Source: Cytophagales bacterium (GTDB lineage: Bacteria > Bacteroidota > Bacteroidia > Cytophagales > Cyclobacteriaceae). Taken from it: 8,758 nt of DNA. Every line of letters begins with the position of its first letter. Position 1 is the first letter of the stretch. The notes below the pieces were generated by a model. The model was not told the origin of the DNA. It searched no databases and saw only the letters and a list, made by a program, of their open reading frames with translations. Shown in pieces: positions 6,147 through 8,758 of this stretch. The DNA is taken from NCBI GenBank assembly GCA_003537495.1, contig DPSB01000625.1:1-8758 (forward strand). The letters run 5' to 3'. The translations under genes were made by a program, and so were the position numbers.

Positions 6147-8758
6147 TTATATTGTGCAATCTAAAACGATTGATTTTAATTCGAGCATTCCATCACTTAA
6201 TTCAATAGCTTGCTCCTCAAGCTTGGCTGCAAATTTTCCTTTGCTTAACTTTTTATTGTTTTTTAAGTGATTTCCATAATACCAACCAACCAAGTAAATC
6301 CCTACTGTTGATTTGTAAGTATTTAAATAGCGTTTCTTCAACTGACTCTCCATGGCTATCTCAACATCGGCATGCGTACATTTCTTGGTTTCAATGACTA
6401 GTGTTATTTTATCTTGATTTGGTTGATTAGAAATTGCTTGAACAAGTAAATCCGTCCTCTCACCCTTACCTTTGGTGCTGCTTCTTTTGATTTCTACTTC
6501 TCTGTTTATTATTATGTTTCTACCAGATAAATCATATTCTAAATGCATTTTCACAAAATCTGAAAGAGAGTTCTCATCTTTGGGCTCGTAACCTTTTGAT
6601 GTTTTATTCCAAAGAAAAAAAGCAGATGGGTTTTCTCCTTGAAGTTTCTTATCAAGTCTATCCAGGGACTCTATAATTACATCTGAAAGCTCTTTTTCAT
6701 TCCGAATTACTCTCATTTTTCCGTCATTGAAAATGAACTGCAAATCCCGAGGTGATATTGGAATCCATGTATTCCTTCTCATAAATTCAGCCGCACTAAC
6801 TAACCACCACTTAAAATCCTCGTCATTGCAAAACCGAGTACTTACCTTTTTCAGTGAATTAACTGATTCTATTGAGCCCTCTTCAATCAACGATCGAACT
6901 AACTCATATCTATATGTTACAACATGATCTCGATCCGCTGGGCTGTAGATGGTAGCGTGTATAGGGTCTTCCTTTTTTGGAAAATTTAACAAAATCCAAA
7001 TCAAAAGATCCGCACGCTGTTCCGCTGTTAGTTGACTTATCTGATGTTTATAGCGTGATTCCGAATTTGTAATAGATTGTATGAATATTTTCTTAGAAAG
7101 TTCAGGTCCCTTATGAGCTAACGCGCAATATTTACTCCATTCATCTTGCTTTATGTACTCAAATAGTTTTGCTCCACAAAAAATTGCAAGTCTCTCTCTT
7201 TTTGGGCTGTTTCTATTTTCGAAAAGAGCTCTGACTTCTTTCCATGCAAACTTTCTCGCTACTAACTCGGATTGCTGAAATAGTATGCTTAACAAATAAT
7301 CAGAGTCATCTAGACTTGATTCTGTAATGAGTTTAATTAGCTTTTTACCAAAAGTAGGATCAAGTATAAATTGAATCTTACGGAGATTATAAATGGAATT
7401 TCTTCTGAATAAGTGCTGAATCTGCAAGATTAATGAATCATCAAATGATTGCTGACCAGCTAATCGACACCTTGTCAATATTTCTTGTTGTATTGTGCTA
7501 AGTTCGTTCTTAAAATCGCTTAATGAACAATAGATAATAGTTTCGTGCCATTGAACCCAAAATTTATCTGGCAAAGATGAAATAAAATCAGGCTCAAACC
7601 TGCTGACAAAAACGATCGCGCAGTATCCACTTAATTCTCGCCTATCATACTCAGATGTAAAAGTCCATGAAGAATTTGGAGTGTATTCTTGCAGATACCT
7701 TTTTGAAAAGATAAGGATTCTTTCCGAAAAATCATTTTCGAAAGCGCTCCAATACTTATGCTTAGTTATGTCAAATTCAAAGTCGTTTGCATCACTCAAA
7801 AAATGTATAAATTTCCACCATTCAGCTATCTCCCCACTCTCAATTTTTGTAATCTGTTCTCTAATTTTTCGAATTAAAGACTCTTGCATACGCTCCTCTC
7901 TTGTGCGTTTTACAATTTTTTGTACCGGCCTTTGGTAAAAAGCCTTTAAATCTTTTGCATCCTTTGAGTCAAGTTCAATTGGCCCAAACCAATACTTGTT
8001 GGATTTAATCTCATCAAATCGAGTAGCTATTTCTAGGAATTGGACACATTCTTTTGCATTACTAAGATCTAGAATTAATTTAAGAACATTAACAATTACT
8101 AGCTGAGTACTTCGCTCATTCGAAGTTTCAAAGTACTCAACAAGCCAATCCCAATCATTAGAGTCAATAAGCTGCCCACCATGAGATGAAGTGAGTTGGT
8201 GTATGAATAAGTTTGAGTCCCAACTTTCAATTAAGCTTTTAGAAATCAGGCGTCTCTCGTTGATATTATCAGGTCTTGTAAATTGAAAATGATGCTTTAG
8301 ACAAAGTTTGATACATTTAACAACAGAGATCAATATGTTTCCTGTTTCCAAGTGATGGTAGGCGCGTTCAAGAATTTTAATTCTCAGGCGTTCAAATGGA
8401 CTAAGCGAGTTTCTTGTTATAAAGTCGACATCCCAATTACTAATAAATTCTACAGCTATATCAAGATTACAATCTGGAATAGACTCATTTAACGTATCTA
8501 AGAAACCTTTGTAGGAGCCATAGAGACTATCTCTCTTAATTGGTGTAAGACTTTTAAGGACATCCTTAATTGAAAGCATCTCTGGGTAAAGAGCCTTCAA
8601 TGCGGCTCCTTTAATTTCATCATCTGTATCATCATTGTTTTCTTCAATTGCGAAGGGGATCAGCATTGATAAGGTCTTTCTTTTTTTAGTCGATGTTAAT
8701 GCCTCCAATGCTTGTTTTCTTAGATAGGTAGAAATAGTTTTATCCCTTAAAATTAATA
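6147..8758 (-). CDS. Large protein with HEAT-like helices and C-terminal PD-(D/E)XK nuclease-like domain, 5' partial
   Basis: At least 870 residues are visible. The frame is open to the right edge (17 more codons beyond the TTG at 8708, no stop), so the true start lies outside. The visible N-terminal part looks like HEAT-type helix pairs: YLRKQALEALTSTKK, KTLSMLIPFAIEEN, then DDEIKGAALKALYP (8583-8624). A long helical, Trp-rich region without recognised motifs follows. The C-terminal about 130 residues resemble a PD-(D/E)XK nuclease: Asp in GERTDLLV (codon 6450-6452), E-x-K in LVIETKKC (Glu 6390-6392, Lys 6384-6386), then Q-L-x-x-x-Y in SQLKKRYL, as in RecB/Cas4-type motifs, and a GIYLVGWYYG strand. 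I recall large bacterial proteins with an N-terminal NTPase (NACHT/STAND type) and such C-terminal parts, but no NTPase is visible here. Hand counts in one line each give 21/60 GC here against 28/60 in rng, which hints at acquisition. No terminator is seen after it. A defence role is an inference. Confidence 0.75.
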   Translation of the reverse strand, partial: LILRDKTISTYLRKQALEALTSTKKRKTLSMLIPFAIEENNDDTDDEIKGAALKALYPEMLSIKDVLKSLTPIKRDSLYGSYKGFLDTLNESIPDCNLDIAVEFISNWDVDFITRNSLSPFERLRIKILERAYHHLETGNILISVVKCIKLCLKHHFQFTRPDNINERRLISKSLIESWDSNLFIHQLTSSHGGQLIDSNDWDWLVEYFETSNERSTQLVIVNVLKLILDLSNAKECVQFLEIATRFDEIKSNKYWFGPIELDSKDAKDLKAFYQRPVQKIVKRTREERMQESLIRKIREQITKIESGEIAEWWKFIHFLSDANDFEFDITKHKYWSAFENDFSERILIFSKRYLQEYTPNSSWTFTSEYDRRELSGYCAIVFVSRFEPDFISSLPDKFWVQWHETIIYCSLSDFKNELSTIQQEILTRCRLAGQQSFDDSLILQIQHLFRRNSIYNLRKIQFILDPTFGKKLIKLITESSLDDSDYLLSILFQQSELVARKFAWKEVRALFENRNSPKRERLAIFCGAKLFEYIKQDEWSKYCALAHKGPELSKKIFIQSITNSESRYKHQISQLTAEQRADLLIWILLNFPKKEDPIHATIYSPADRDHVVTYRYELVRSLIEEGSIESVNSLKKVSTRFCNDEDFKWWLVSAAEFMRRNTWIPISPRDLQFIFNDGKMRVIRNEKELSDVIIESLDRLDKKLQGENPSAFFLWNKTSKGYEPKDENSLSDFVKMHLEYDLSGRNIIINREVEIKRSSTKGKGERTDLLVQAISNQPNQDKITLVIETKKCTHADVEIAMESQLKKRYLNTYKSTVGIYLVGWYYGNHLKNNKKLSKGKFAAKLEEQAIELSDGMLELKSIVLDCTI

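Noticed and set aside
5571..6159. Minus-strand frames opposite the MORN gene.
   Set aside because: The plus-strand frame has a clear signal peptide and repeats. The antisense translations are hydrophobic and low in complexity, as expected from the complement of Lys/Tyr-rich codons.
1..8758. CRISPR arrays, tRNA or rRNA genes, and insertion sequences.
   Set aside because: I found no regularly spaced direct repeats, no tRNA-like cloverleaf, no rRNA-like stretch and no transposase frame in either strand by reading.

Overview
The window looks like chromosomal DNA of a Bacteroidota member, probably of the Cytophagales type. This is an inference from several signs: start codons lack Shine-Dalgarno sequences, one clear TAnnTTTG -7 box is present, and the RNase G, HtpG and small antitoxin are of the kinds typical of that phylum. 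No marker gene fixes the species.

Layout on the + strand. Positions 1-761 hold the 3' part of a membrane-anchored tetratricopeptide-repeat protein, open at the left edge. At 808-897 is a 29-residue, extremely basic protein that resembles the bS22/mS38 (AURKAIP1/COX24) small ribosomal proteins. A long palindrome (914-946) separates it from an RNase E/G family ribonuclease that starts at a TTG (971-2554) and ends in a good intrinsic terminator (2559-2581). A compact toxin-antitoxin pair follows: a DUF2683-like antitoxin (2692-2892) overlapping by 10 bases a YoeB-type mRNA interferase (2883-3140), with its own promoter and a possible operator. Then come htpG (3306-5210), a 67-base inverted-repeat element (5210-5276), and a secreted MORN_2/YwqK-like protein (5313-6125).

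On the - strand, converging on the MORN gene with only 21 bases between the stop codons, is a very large gene (6147-8758) whose 5' end lies beyond the right edge. At least 870 residues are visible. It starts inside HEAT-like helical repeats, continues as a long helical region, and ends in a PD-(D/E)XK nuclease-like domain. Its lower GC, its size and its architecture suggest an acquired accessory gene, most plausibly an anti-phage or other defence protein with a C-terminal nuclease. This is the most interesting item in the window.

The left part is housekeeping (RNA processing, ribosome, chaperone). It is interrupted by the toxin-antitoxin cassette and followed by the accessory gene, so the window spans a core-to-accessory boundary at about 6126-6146.
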